IMG/VR virus record: IMGVR_UViG_3300032086_004020
Span: 1-64,000 of that record
DNA length: 64,000 nucleotides
Reading direction: 5' to 3' (one strand)
From: a virus
Below, piece after piece: positions 9,582 to 18,582 of the stretch (within the stretch, counting starts at the first letter, position 1; the number at the start of each line of letters is the position of its first letter). The position numbers were made by a program, and so were the translations under genes. The notes beneath the pieces are model-generated. The model saw only the letters and a program-made list of their open reading frames with translations. It did not search any database and was not told the origin of the DNA.

Positions 9582-12500
9582 TGAATCATTTAAATTATTT
9601 ACAAGAACTTTCATACCTAATAAATAAACCTGGTATTAGTGGAATACCTAAAGCTAGGGTTATGATTGCGTTGTATGGACTAACAGATCACTTGCTAAAT
9701 AGTGCTAGCTATAGTTCAGGAGAATTGGCTAATGAATTGCACTTAATGGGCGATTTGGGCATTTCTGTTTTAGATGAATACTCTGATTATTTTTATAATA
9801 AAAGAAAAAGCAATGACATTATTACAGATTCTATTAAAGACCTTAATAAATTATATAAAGCGAATAAAGAACGTACTATTGCTGCTGCTAACAATAAAAA
9901 ATTATACAATTCAATTCTAAATATTGACGAAAAAGATATTGATGAAATAGATGTGGTTTATAGTACAGCATCTTACGGAGATGGAGATCCTACTGACTGT
10001 TGCAATCAATCTGGCATTGTGCCTTGCGACGAACCCTTCACTACTTATGTTAAATATAGTGGAGAGAGCTTTGTGTTTAATACTCCCTTGATGGAATCTG
10101 GTGTGTTTGAACCTGGGGTTAATGTTGAGATTATTAAAGGCAGAAATAATATATTTGATATATACACAGTGGTTAGTGGTTTGGGTGTTGATGGCAGTGG
10201 CACTGTAGATCATCCTTTCAGTATAATTAATTTTCAAACAATAGATTGCTCTAATGATTTATTAGATCCTACTATTAACACAAATGGTTTGTATACATCT
10301 GATGGGCTAATAATAATTACTCCTAATTTAGACTCTCAATTGACGCAACTAAAATATACTTGTCATGATGGTGAAGAAGCTTTGAAGAGTGGAGATACTG
10401 AAACACATATTCATGGCACTGGCGAGAACATTAATGTAAGACATGAGAGAGGTAAGATAAAAGTATCGGATCCTTTTACAGCACATGTATTGCCTGTTAG
10501 ACCTGAGTATATAATACAGTCTGGCACTCATGACCATATTCCCAGTAAGTTTTGGGATTTTGATGAAGATATTCCATGTAAGTATGGTGGCTTGTCAAAA
10601 ATAAAAGCTTTTACTAATAAGAAAGCTCATTGTTTTGATCAAAATAATTTTGTTTATGAGGTTGAAGGATGGCTTGGAGCACAGCAGTTTTATCCTGATT
10701 TACCTGATACTGTATCAATTCTTGATTTTAGAGAGGGTTTATTATATCCTACCTCTAACACCAGCCAGATTATGGGAGGTCAACCTAATAAATTTTTACA
10801 TAGCTCTAATTTACAAGATTTTGATGACAAGTTTATTCTTAATATTGGGCAAAATATTGATCCAGACTTACGAATATATGACAGTAGAGGAGATGTCGAT
10901 CATACAATATTAAGTACTAGATGGCCAGCAGAAAGAGTCAATTTAAGAATACGCCCTAACTACTTGACATTACCTGATGTGCAATGTCCGGCTACTGAAG
11001 AGGAACTACAAAAAGAAGTATATGTAGTTGATGATTATGGTTCTCCATTATGTTATCCTACTGGGTTTACTAGTTTTAGGAATATTAGTTTAGTAGACGT
11101 TAGAACAAATGCTTACATTGTAGAAAATACAACTCAAGCAGATAATTTTTCTGCATATACATCTATGTATAGCAAAACACTCACTCCTTTAGATGGTATA
11201 TATTTAGACGAAAATTATAATCCTATCTTGGTCAATGAGAATGGTGGTATATTTGGACGTGGGAATATTACGGCCAGAGCACGAGCAGGTTTAAAAACTT
11301 ACGAATTTTATTATGCAAATTTCATAGTAGAGAATAGAGAGTGGGACGCTAATGCTGGGCATGCATATTTACAAACAAATATATCTGTTAACGCTAATGC
11401 TGGTAATTTCTTTATAACGGATGTTGCTGAAATTAGTAGAAATGACTATGAGATTGGATCGGTGGATTGGTACATGGGTTCTGCTATACCTGCTGGCGGA
11501 AGTAATGTTTTTGAAGCTAGGGGTGGGATTAGTATTTTTAACCCTTTTAAACGCAGATGTCCAGGAAACGAAGACACTCCAGAGGGTAGGGCTGCTATTG
11601 CTGAGTGTTACCGACGAATAGTTGAGATTCCTGGATATGAACTGTGTAATGGTGATAGTGATCCAGGTTTTGTACAAAATGATATAATGACTTTTTTGCC
11701 CTATGATCTTAATTTGCCTCCTGGAACTAAACTTAGTGACTTTATTCAACCTGGATACTTAGTAGAAGGACCTTATGTTTTGCCAGGTACTTATGTTGTG
11801 TCTGTAAGTGAGTGTGAATGTACTAGCTACTACGGTTATAATTATGGGGATTGTCTAGATTGCTGTGGGCCTGTTGTAACTTTGAGTAGGGGTTTTATTT
11901 TTAGCGATTATTCATCTACTTCTCAATTTCCAGACACCAATTATTTTCCTTATAGATTTAGAGATCCTGCTGGCTTAACAACACAATCTGTAAATATAAA
12001 CTATTTTGTTAGATCGAATAAAGCTGTATTATATAATTATGCTGTGTATGTAACTAGTCCTCCTCCTCCAGGGCCAGTGACAGTTTTTACTGCTTTTGAA
12101 TATTTTGAAGTATGGCTGTCATTATTTAGTTCTCCTCAACCAATTATATATCCTAAATACAAATTGCCGTCTCTTATTCCTACTCAAAGTTATGGTAAAG
12201 ATAATTTTACTTTTAGTAATTGGAACGTATGCTATAGACCAGTTTCATTGTCGGCTTATGAGTCAAAAGTTAGTCAACCTGGTGCTGGTGTTTCGTCTAG
12301 CACTTATCTAGCTTATTATGGTTATAGCAGACTTGGTTGTCAAGGATTATTGCCTTTTTATGATTTAACAGCAATAGATGGAGGGCTTTGTCCTGATGAG
12401 CTAGATCCTTATTGCGTGTTGTGTGCAAGTGGGGGTGGTCACAACAATCCTTATAATATTGCTCCTTGTTTAGCTGAAGATGTATTAGATTATGAAAATA

Positions 12501-14857
12501 ATTCTTTTTATAACCTACCCGTTGTAGAATCACAACAGGTCACAGGATCGGTTTATGACGGCCATACAGTACAGGTTTTAGGCTTTATTGTAATAGTAGA
12601 ATTAAATTTTGCTCCAGGTTTTGGGCTTAGTGGAAATGTTACTGTAACAGGGAATCCTTCTGTACAGGTAAATTTATTTCCTGGTGGAGATACAGTAACT
12701 GTTCCGTATACACCAGGAGAAAGCACTAGTCAACTTCTTAGATTTCAAATATCATTAACAGGTAGCGATTTGTATGATGGTGGGACAATAGTCGTTGATA
12801 GCAATGGTGAAATTGTTTTATCTGGTGGATCTATTTTAGACGAAACTGGATCTACCGTACTTCTTCAAGAGGGCACAATTATTGGTTCTAGATATGGTCC
12901 ATCCTTTGATACTAGTGGAGATAGTACTGGTCATGAAGGTAACAGTATTTTCCCAGCAGGGAAAGTTTCAGATCCAATCAGAAGATTTCCAGAAAGCGAT
13001 TTGGGCATTTCAGCAGGTGGAATTGGCGATGCTGTAGAACAACAATATTATGGTTATATAGATCCGGTATCAGACATTGTAAATAATCATAATAGAACAC
13101 ATAGACCTAAAGATGTAGGTGGTTATGATCTGCCTAATTTTAATACATTTTATACAGTACATCCTAAGTCTATAGAAATAAATGCTCCATCTTCTAGTGA
13201 ATTATTTCGTGTTTATTCTTCTGATGGTTATGCTAGCTTCCTTGTTGGTATGATAGGTGAGGTTGGCTTGATAGAACATAAATATTATACGCCTCCCTGC
13301 AGATTGGGTGGTCCAGACGGGCCTTGGTCCGATCCAGTAACTCCTGAAGATTATGAAGAATTAGAAATATGTACTTCAGAAATAGTACCATTATCTTTAG
13401 GCACACTCCATTTTGAGACTAAATTAAATAATTTGCATATTAATGTATCACAAGACCATGATCCTCTTGGCAGTGGTTCTTATCCTGATTCTTGGACTAG
13501 AAAATATATGGAAAATCCTGTTAATTATACAGGAGCAGGCGTATTAGTGCCTCCTACTGGTTTTACTGTTATCAATAATGATTTAATTCTGCAACATAAG
13601 CCTTCATCTATGAGTTATGATGAAGCTGCTGGTAGTACTAATATGGGTCTGTTAAGCAACCAGCTAAGCTTTGAAGAAAATGCGGGTGAATATGTTGTTG
13701 ATAAGAGAGTTAAACATAGTAATACTAATGTTCAAACAATATTAGGTGGAGATGGAGAAATTACTGATTGGTATTGTTATCAGTTGCCAGAAAAAATAAT
13801 ATCAGATGATGGTTGTGGCAATTCGTATTTTGGTCCTCTCTCATACGATAGATTGCTGTTAGATGATCCTTATGAGGATTACCTCAGCATCTATCAAGAT
13901 AAATGCTGTAAGACTAGAGGTTGCAGCTGTGCAGACGGCGACTATAATGCTTTTGGTATACATGACATAAGTACGGTTAATGGAGTAGGCGGTAGACCCG
14001 GTGATGAGTCAACACAAGCACTCTTACATTTTAAGGTATTAGAACGTTTTTGTTACGAGTCTAAAACACAATGGGATTACAATGTTTTTATAAACGGGCC
14101 AGCGATTGATGATAGAAGGAGGCGTGATGGGACTTTAATTGCTCCCCCCGGCAATACGTTCTATGATATGGGTTACCTTATAGACCAATCAAATGCATTT
14201 CAAGTTTTTCCAGTATCTGGTGAAAGCTGTTGTGAGTTTCCAGCATCTACTCCTTGCCCTATTATGCAAACTTATATAGACATAGGGAGTACTCTATATA
14301 ATAGTCTTCCAGGTTGTATAAATGCTTATGAGGCTTTGGACGGAAGGCATGTAACGTACAATTTAACTGTTCCAGGAAACCCCGACGGAATCGGAAGTAC
14401 AGGAAAATCGCAAGGCACTTCAGGTCAGACGGGTCATCTGCAATATTACTTTGATAAAGATATTGATGGATATGGTTCAACGTTATATTTAAGAGCAGGG
14501 TATGGTATTGTATATCAGTTTCCAGAAATTTATGATACTAGTATTGGTGACTCCGTCCCAGGGGAATGGTACGTTGCCGATACCTGTGAGTCTGGTATAG
14601 TTCCTGGTCCTGGAGTTCCTGGTTCAAGCGGTCCATATCCGAGGTTGGAGATACCATATGATACTTACGATGTTTTTCAATACACACCATGGTTAGCCGT
14701 AGACTGTGATAGTGTAGACTCAAAAAGCAATCAATTTGTACTGGAAGCGCCTGATGGTGCTTGGACTGTTACTGTTAATATAGGTGGAGATTGCAAGGTG
14801 GGTTTTTTAAATAGTATGGCAAATTGTCTAATGGGAGATAAAAACATATATCCATGA
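9581..14857 (+). CDS. Giant virion protein, 1758 aa, possible fibre/receptor-binding protein
   Basis: The start is GTG, overlapping the preceding TAG by one base. Residues 1-130 are helical and charged and could anchor the protein in the baseplate. The remaining roughly 1600 residues are beta-rich with many Tyr, Asp, Gly, Pro and Cys, including a Cys cluster CECTSYYGYNYGDCLDCCG near residue 745 and an SPPPPGP stretch near residue 825. A helical attachment domain followed by a very long beta-rich body, at the distal end of the tail operon, fits a tail-fibre or receptor-binding protein. The high Cys content is unusual for a cytoplasmically assembled virion protein. I recognise no domain family, so the role is inference. 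Confidence 0.5.
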   Translation: MNHLNYLQELSYLINKPGISGIPKARVMIALYGLTDHLLNSASYSSGELANELHLMGDLGISVLDEYSDYFYNKRKSNDIITDSIKDLNKLYKANKERTIAAANNKKLYNSILNIDEKDIDEIDVVYSTASYGDGDPTDCCNQSGIVPCDEPFTTYVKYSGESFVFNTPLMESGVFEPGVNVEIIKGRNNIFDIYTVVSGLGVDGSGTVDHPFSIINFQTIDCSNDLLDPTINTNGLYTSDGLIIITPNLDSQLTQLKYTCHDGEEALKSGDTETHIHGTGENINVRHERGKIKVSDPFTAHVLPVRPEYIIQSGTHDHIPSKFWDFDEDIPCKYGGLSKIKAFTNKKAHCFDQNNFVYEVEGWLGAQQFYPDLPDTVSILDFREGLLYPTSNTSQIMGGQPNKFLHSSNLQDFDDKFILNIGQNIDPDLRIYDSRGDVDHTILSTRWPAERVNLRIRPNYLTLPDVQCPATEEELQKEVYVVDDYGSPLCYPTGFTSFRNISLVDVRTNAYIVENTTQADNFSAYTSMYSKTLTPLDGIYLDENYNPILVNENGGIFGRGNITARARAGLKTYEFYYANFIVENREWDANAGHAYLQTNISVNANAGNFFITDVAEISRNDYEIGSVDWYMGSAIPAGGSNVFEARGGISIFNPFKRRCPGNEDTPEGRAAIAECYRRIVEIPGYELCNGDSDPGFVQNDIMTFLPYDLNLPPGTKLSDFIQPGYLVEGPYVLPGTYVVSVSECECTSYYGYNYGDCLDCCGPVVTLSRGFIFSDYSSTSQFPDTNYFPYRFRDPAGLTTQSVNINYFVRSNKAVLYNYAVYVTSPPPPGPVTVFTAFEYFEVWLSLFSSPQPIIYPKYKLPSLIPTQSYGKDNFTFSNWNVCYRPVSLSAYESKVSQPGAGVSSSTYLAYYGYSRLGCQGLLPFYDLTAIDGGLCPDELDPYCVLCASGGGHNNPYNIAPCLAEDVLDYENNSFYNLPVVESQQVTGSVYDGHTVQVLGFIVIVELNFAPGFGLSGNVTVTGNPSVQVNLFPGGDTVTVPYTPGESTSQLLRFQISLTGSDLYDGGTIVVDSNGEIVLSGGSILDETGSTVLLQEGTIIGSRYGPSFDTSGDSTGHEGNSIFPAGKVSDPIRRFPESDLGISAGGIGDAVEQQYYGYIDPVSDIVNNHNRTHRPKDVGGYDLPNFNTFYTVHPKSIEINAPSSSELFRVYSSDGYASFLVGMIGEVGLIEHKYYTPPCRLGGPDGPWSDPVTPEDYEELEICTSEIVPLSLGTLHFETKLNNLHINVSQDHDPLGSGSYPDSWTRKYMENPVNYTGAGVLVPPTGFTVINNDLILQHKPSSMSYDEAAGSTNMGLLSNQLSFEENAGEYVVDKRVKHSNTNVQTILGGDGEITDWYCYQLPEKIISDDGCGNSYFGPLSYDRLLLDDPYEDYLSIYQDKCCKTRGCSCADGDYNAFGIHDISTVNGVGGRPGDESTQALLHFKVLERFCYESKTQWDYNVFINGPAIDDRRRRDGTLIAPPGNTFYDMGYLIDQSNAFQVFPVSGESCCEFPASTPCPIMQTYIDIGSTLYNSLPGCINAYEALDGRHVTYNLTVPGNPDGIGSTGKSQGTSGQTGHLQYYFDKDIDGYGSTLYLRAGYGIVYQFPEIYDTSIGDSVPGEWYVADTCESGIVPGPGVPGSSGPYPRLEIPYDTYDVFQYTPWLAVDCDSVDSKSNQFVLEAPDGAWTVTVNIGGDCKVGFLNSMANCLMGDKNIYP

Positions 14858-15309
14858 AAATTAAAAATAAAAAAGCAAAAATATTAGTTTTAGTATTACA
14901 GGCACTAGGTTGTCGTGTAACTTTTACAGATGAAGATGCGACATTTAGTCCTATTGGTGTTGTTAACGAGAAATTAAAAGAAGAGATATTAGAACATAAG
15001 ACTGAGATACAAGAAGAACTAGGTTCAGATATTAGACTTATGTCTATATCAGGTAGTAAAAATTGTGTAGGTCATGAATTACAATTGTTAATAAACAAAT
15101 ATTATCCAGATATATCCTGTGAAAGCATTCAGTCTAAATTAGATGAATATGATGCAAGAGGTTGCTTATGGTGTGAAACTAACAAAAGTATTGTTATTAG
15201 AGAAGTACAGCAATTTGCTCGCAAGCACGATATACAATCAACTTACGAGCAGATTAGAACTGTAGTAAAAAAGGCTATATCAAACGCTAAGAAAACGATT
15301 ATTTCTTAG
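14854..15309 (+). CDS. Small protein with TubC_N-like docking domain
   Basis: A 151-aa protein starting in an ATGA overlap with the giant virion gene. Residues 8-54 read as the pattern of TubC N-terminal docking domains: two short helices around LQALGC, a beta turn (VTFTDEDATF) and a final helix with EEILEHKTEIQEEL, the typical HK-x-E-I-x-x-x-L signature. That family mediates subunit docking in NRPS/PKS lines and also occurs in phage and plasmid proteins next to other domains. Residues 75-151 are unassigned, with two Cys (GCLWC) and a basic helical end. It is the last gene of the plus-strand operon, and its 3' end overlaps the convergent gene by 11 bases. The domain call is by eye. Confidence 0.45.
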   Translation: MKIKNKKAKILVLVLQALGCRVTFTDEDATFSPIGVVNEKLKEEILEHKTEIQEELGSDIRLMSISGSKNCVGHELQLLINKYYPDISCESIQSKLDEYDARGCLWCETNKSIVIREVQQFARKHDIQSTYEQIRTVVKKAISNAKKTIIS

Positions 15310-15622
15310 GAGGTTTATATTTGTACCAGCCTCTATTTTCGAGCCAGTTACCTTCAGCATCTTTACGCTTAGGAAATAGTGTACCACCCTTTTTATGTTG
15401 TCCGAAGCCAAGAACAGCTCCACAGTCCATACAGCGCAGTTCGTAATATTCGTTGTCGTCTACAACTCTAACCACAAACCTAATGTTTTCAGACCCACAT
15501 ACGCCACACTTAGCTTCTCCAAAAATTTCTTGGATATTTGCTATTTCTTTAAAAAGTTCTTTTTGACCAGCTCCGTCTAATTCAAACTCAAGCTTGTCTC
15601 CAACCTTATATTTAGCTTTCAT
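15299..15622 (-). CDS. Zinc-ribbon phage protein, 107 aa
   Basis: Two CxxC knuckles, CGVC (C39, C42) and CMDC (C64, C67), separated by a beta hairpin, form a classical zinc ribbon. The N-terminus has a helix. The C-terminus is basic and aromatic (WYKYKPPKK), consistent with nucleic-acid binding. I place the start at the ATG at 15622, which has GAGGAG five bases upstream and forms an ATGA overlap with the preceding gene; a GTG two codons earlier is possible. It follows the putative annealing protein in the operon, a pairing that suggests a helper in recombination. That role is inferred from position. The 3' end overlaps the plus-strand operon by 11 bases. Confidence 0.6.
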   Translation of the reverse strand: MKAKYKVGDKLEFELDGAGQKELFKEIANIQEIFGEAKCGVCGSENIRFVVRVVDDNEYYELRCMDCGAVLGFGQHKKGGTLFPKRKDAEGNWLENRGWYKYKPPKK

Positions 15623-16326
15623 CGCCACTCCTCTGTGTAACCTTTAATAAATTCAGGAACACTATCAGTATCTTGTTGATAACCAGATAGCTGTCTTATA
15701 ATAGTCACACCTTCTCTATGAGTCAAATTTCTTATGTTATTATTATCTAATTCCATGTGCTCTGCTAAAGTTAAAGCATTAATATCTAGGCGTTTACATA
15801 ATACATCCATAAAATTAATTTGAGTATCACTAATCTTATTAACATTATCACCATCAATGTCTGCCACTTCTTCTGCCAGTTCTTCAGCAGCTACAACCTT
15901 TCTAAGCCTAAGTCCTCTGCGTAATGCTCTACCTTCAGCCCTTGTTTCTGCTACGGCAACAGGGTGGTTACGAAAAATTTTATCACAATTGCCCCAAAAT
16001 ACGTCTGCTGCGCCATTAACGATCCTGGTTTTAATTTCTACTGGTGTCTTACTATCATTTAAAACATAGGTCAGAGAATGGACTACAGTGGCTCTATTGC
16101 CGTTTTCTGGGTCTGGAGACTGTGTTACTTCTGAAGTAGAGTTAATAACGGTGCAATCTAGAGCGATCTCAAAAATTCTACGCAAACCATCAGTAGTTGG
16201 ATTGCCTTTAATCTTCTCATCATCTGATAATAATTCTAGTACATAATCAGTCCACCCTATATCATTAGGTGTTACTTGTTGTTGAGTTTCTGTTTTCTCT
16301 TCAGTTTGTTTTTTAACTCTTGGCAT
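15619..16326 (-). CDS. Putative single-strand annealing protein (Rad52/Erf-like)
   Basis: A 235-aa protein with a low-complexity start (KKQTEEKTETQQQ), a central alpha/beta domain at residues 20-145 and an acidic linker, then a helical C-terminal domain. The central domain has a beta-hairpin region (VVHSLTYVLNDSKTPVEIKTR) and a helix ending AVAETRAEGRALRRGLRL. The ETRAEGRALR helix resembles the conserved helix of Rad52/Erf-type annealing proteins found in phages. Such proteins anneal complementary single strands coated with SSB. The start has AGGA upstream and overlaps the preceding stop as TAATG. Neighbouring zinc-ribbon and nuclease genes fit a recombination group. The assignment is tentative; another DNA-binding function is possible. 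Confidence 0.4.
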   Translation of the reverse strand: MPRVKKQTEEKTETQQQVTPNDIGWTDYVLELLSDDEKIKGNPTTDGLRRIFEIALDCTVINSTSEVTQSPDPENGNRATVVHSLTYVLNDSKTPVEIKTRIVNGAADVFWGNCDKIFRNHPVAVAETRAEGRALRRGLRLRKVVAAEELAEEVADIDGDNVNKISDTQINFMDVLCKRLDINALTLAEHMELDNNNIRNLTHREGVTIIRQLSGYQQDTDSVPEFIKGYTEEWR

Positions 16327-17120
16327 TATTCATCCTTTATAGTAAAAGTCTTGTCCTTGCTATTCTTTAAATCTTCTAATACTTTTTGCAGCTTATTGAA
16401 AATCAATTTTGCTCTTGTGGGAGTAAAATCTTTTTGTTGTTGAATTCTTATAAGCTTCATTCCTTTACCAATAATTAGTCCGGTCTTTTTCCTGTCGTAT
16501 TGTTGATTTCTGGTGAGGGTTTCTTGGCCCCACACTGGCTCAAAATGAGAAGGTCCGTCAACCTCTATTGCTGTAGTAAGTTCTGGGAGATAAATGTCAA
16601 TCTGCAGTTTGGTATTAGACAATACTTGCTCTTTATGAAACTCTACCCTATAGCCATTGTCAATAAGGTGTTTGAGTAAAAATTTTTCTAGTTTTGATCC
16701 TGTTTTACTACTTTCTCTTACTCCAGCTAGTGCTGAGTTTAATATATTAGCTTTCTTATTGTCTGACAGTTTGTCCCAAGATTGCTTGGCCTTTAGTTTT
16801 CTGTCTGCCAACTCTGCTTCACTAAGGCTGTTCCAAGAATGATGAATACCTAGACCTATTTTACTTTTCTCTTCTGCTGTTCTTTGCTTTCCTTTTGTAG
16901 GGTGTTTATGTACACCTTTCTTAAGAGCATTGCTTTGAGCCTGGCTTTTATCTCTAATAGGTATTTCAAACTTATTGGCATCTCTTCTTATTTTATTAGC
17001 ATAAGTATTTAGCTGTTTCGCTATAGCTGCAAAACTCAATTTGTCTTTTGTGTATAGTTTTTCAATAACGTTTTTTTGTTCTGTTTCAGAGAGTTTACTA
17101 TATTTGGGCATAATCTGCAT
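16326..17120 (-). CDS. Free-standing Vsr/EDxHD-like endonuclease with HTH and NUMOD-like repeats
   Basis: The 264-aa protein has a homing-endonuclease layout. Residues 1-50 form a helix-turn-helix (SFAAIAKQLNTYANKI). Residues 55-140 contain basic NUMOD3-like repeats (HPTKGKQRTAEEKSKIG and related), which bind DNA in group I homing enzymes. Residues 140-245 are a PD-(D/E)XK/Vsr-like nuclease with E145, D175 in LQIDIYLPE, E186, D188 and H192 in IEVDGPSHF. Such enzymes cut at or near their own insertion site to spread into related genomes. No intron or intein surrounds the gene, so it is free-standing. An AGGA ribosome-binding site precedes the ATG at 17120; a second ATG three codons later is less well placed. 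Confidence 0.65.
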   Translation of the reverse strand: MQIMPKYSKLSETEQKNVIEKLYTKDKLSFAAIAKQLNTYANKIRRDANKFEIPIRDKSQAQSNALKKGVHKHPTKGKQRTAEEKSKIGLGIHHSWNSLSEAELADRKLKAKQSWDKLSDNKKANILNSALAGVRESSKTGSKLEKFLLKHLIDNGYRVEFHKEQVLSNTKLQIDIYLPELTTAIEVDGPSHFEPVWGQETLTRNQQYDRKKTGLIIGKGMKLIRIQQQKDFTPTRAKLIFNKLQKVLEDLKNSKDKTFTIKDE

Positions 17121-17493
17121 ATTCCTTTTGATTTAAAATGTCTACTAATAACTTAACGCTATCTTCTGTGCTGGTTAGCTTTAAAAACGGTTCTATGCTA
17201 TAGTGAGATACATTGCTAGCATTATGTCTACAGGGCACATCTATACTTATAAATTTATTAGAAGGAAATATATGGGCTATATCATATACGGTATTGTCTG
17301 ATAGCACCAGTTCTTTTGCAGCACACAGGTGCCATGCATGAAAATTAGGAATTCCTGGCTTTAATAATATTGATGTTGTATCATAGAATACTTTCGGCTC
17401 TGATACTAAATTGGCATTAATTAATGCTGTGTACATAGAAAAAATATTACATCTGTCGTGCAGTATTGTCGTATATACTGAAAGATTATACAT
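17098..17493 (-). CDS. Hypothetical protein, 131 aa
   Basis: Well-supported small gene: an AAAGGAG ribosome-binding site lies six bases before the ATG. It overlaps the upstream gene by 8 bases and the downstream nuclease by 23 bases. The protein is alpha/beta and soluble, with scattered Cys and His (CRHNASNVSHYS near residue 85) and no recognisable catalytic motif. It lies at the end of the first glycosyltransferase cluster and could be an accessory of it, for example a fragment of a sugar-processing enzyme. I do not recognise the family. Confidence 0.45.
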   Translation of the reverse strand: MYNLSVYTTILHDRCNIFSMYTALINANLVSEPKVFYDTTSILLKPGIPNFHAWHLCAAKELVLSDNTVYDIAHIFPSNKFISIDVPCRHNASNVSHYSIEPFLKLTSTEDSVKLLVDILNQKEYADYAQI

Positions 17494-18169
17494 AACTCTC
17501 CTTTTTTTTATTAATTTGATGATAGTCTTTCATGTTGTTGATCAATGAAACACTGTTGTTTATTTCTTGATAATAAAATGGCTCATATTTTGATAATGTA
17601 TTAATTGTTTCAAATAAGTACTTGGATTGCCAGCTATCTTGCCATTGTTGTAAAAAATATCTTATATGATCACTTTGTAGTATATATATATTTGTAACTT
17701 TGTTCGGTAGCCCAAAAAATATATAATTAACCTTGTCATTATTGATAGTGGCCCCTAAGTTCGAATTAAATCTTTTATTAGAGCTTATAATAACTATAGA
17801 TTTTTTAATTCTATATTTTATCTTTAACCAAAATGACTTACTTACTATACAGTTTGTATTAAAAACTATACACTTCGTATTGGTACAGCAACTTAATCCT
17901 TGTTTTAAGCTTTGTGTTTCATTAGAGTGAGTATATATTTCATGTTGTGTAAATTTTACTCTCTTGTACTTATCTATAAGTTTTTGCATTTTTTTACTCT
18001 CAAATCCACCAACGACTATAATTTCTGCAGTAGGAAACACCGATGTGATGTTGATAATATGTTTCTCTATTATGGTTTGTTTTTTGTTTGCAGCTAGTAA
18101 ACCAACATTACCTATTGATTTCATTCCTTTGGTAGGTAAAGAACTTATTAATATAAATGATAGATTCAT
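17486..18169 (-). CDS. Putative sugar nucleotidyltransferase / GT-A-like protein
   Basis: The 227-aa protein starts with a Rossmann-like strand followed by GMKSIGNVGLLAANKKQTIIEK and then VFPTAEIIVVGGFESKK. This is the order seen in the nucleotide-binding half of sugar-phosphate nucleotidyltransferases (strand, Gly-rich loop, PxI-helix, E-I-x-V-V-G-G). The usual GxGxRL loop is degenerate, and the aspartate that binds metal is not clear (FNTNCIV where the DxD would lie). It might be an inactive or divergent family member, or a GT-A glycosyltransferase. It overlaps the small methyltransferase-like gene by 4 bases in a glycosyltransferase operon. The fold call has moderate support; substrate unknown. 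Confidence 0.4.
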   Translation of the reverse strand: MNLSFILISSLPTKGMKSIGNVGLLAANKKQTIIEKHIINITSVFPTAEIIVVGGFESKKMQKLIDKYKRVKFTQHEIYTHSNETQSLKQGLSCCTNTKCIVFNTNCIVSKSFWLKIKYRIKKSIVIISSNKRFNSNLGATINNDKVNYIFFGLPNKVTNIYILQSDHIRYFLQQWQDSWQSKYLFETINTLSKYEPFYYQEINNSVSLINNMKDYHQINKKKESYV

Positions 18170-18582
18170 GCTGTCTTACTGCAAATAAAGAGGTATTCAA
18201 ATACATTTACATATTTCTGTGTCATTATGATATAGTTATTATGTTCTAATATATCTTTAATGTTATTAGCAGTGTGTAAAAACAGTCTGCTTTTGTACAG
18301 AATGAGTTGGGCTATTTCTATTTTAATTTTATCAAATGTCATCGCAATTGCTAATTGTTTTAAATCAGGGGCTTGTATATGTAGCATTCCGTTTGGTTTT
18401 AATTTATTAAAGATCACCTGTAGCAATTCTGAATGCTGGTCTATAATAACAAAGTCTAAGCAGTCATGTAAATAGATATTATCTACAGAATTGTCTTCTA
18501 TTTCCTTTACGTCTTGAAAGTATATATTCTGAGCGTTAGGTACTTCTATATTGTTTTTATGATATATGCTTATATTATTCAT
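18166..18582 (-). CDS. Truncated class I SAM-methyltransferase-like protein
   Basis: Only the second half of a Methyltransf_11-type Rossmann fold is present in its 138 aa. The acidic post-motif (DVKEIEDNSVDNIYLHDCLDFV) corresponds to motifs II/III, LLQVIFNKLKPNGMLHIQAPD to motif IV/V, and IMTQKYVNVFEYLFICSKT to the last strands. The N-terminal GxGxG SAM-binding loop is missing, and no frame upstream supplies it. The same arrangement is known in small glycan-cluster proteins that follow glycosyltransferases. It may be inactive, or may act together with a partner. It overlaps the upstream gene by 8 bases and the downstream gene by 4 bases. Confidence 0.5.
   Translation of the reverse strand: MNNISIYHKNNIEVPNAQNIYFQDVKEIEDNSVDNIYLHDCLDFVIIDQHSELLQVIFNKLKPNGMLHIQAPDLKQLAIAMTFDKIKIEIAQLILYKSRLFLHTANNIKDILEHNNYIIMTQKYVNVFEYLFICSKTA

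Noticed and set aside
17486-18169. Confident sugar-phosphate nucleotidyltransferase
   Set aside because: The signature loop and metal-binding Asp are degenerate, so only a tentative fold-level call is kept.
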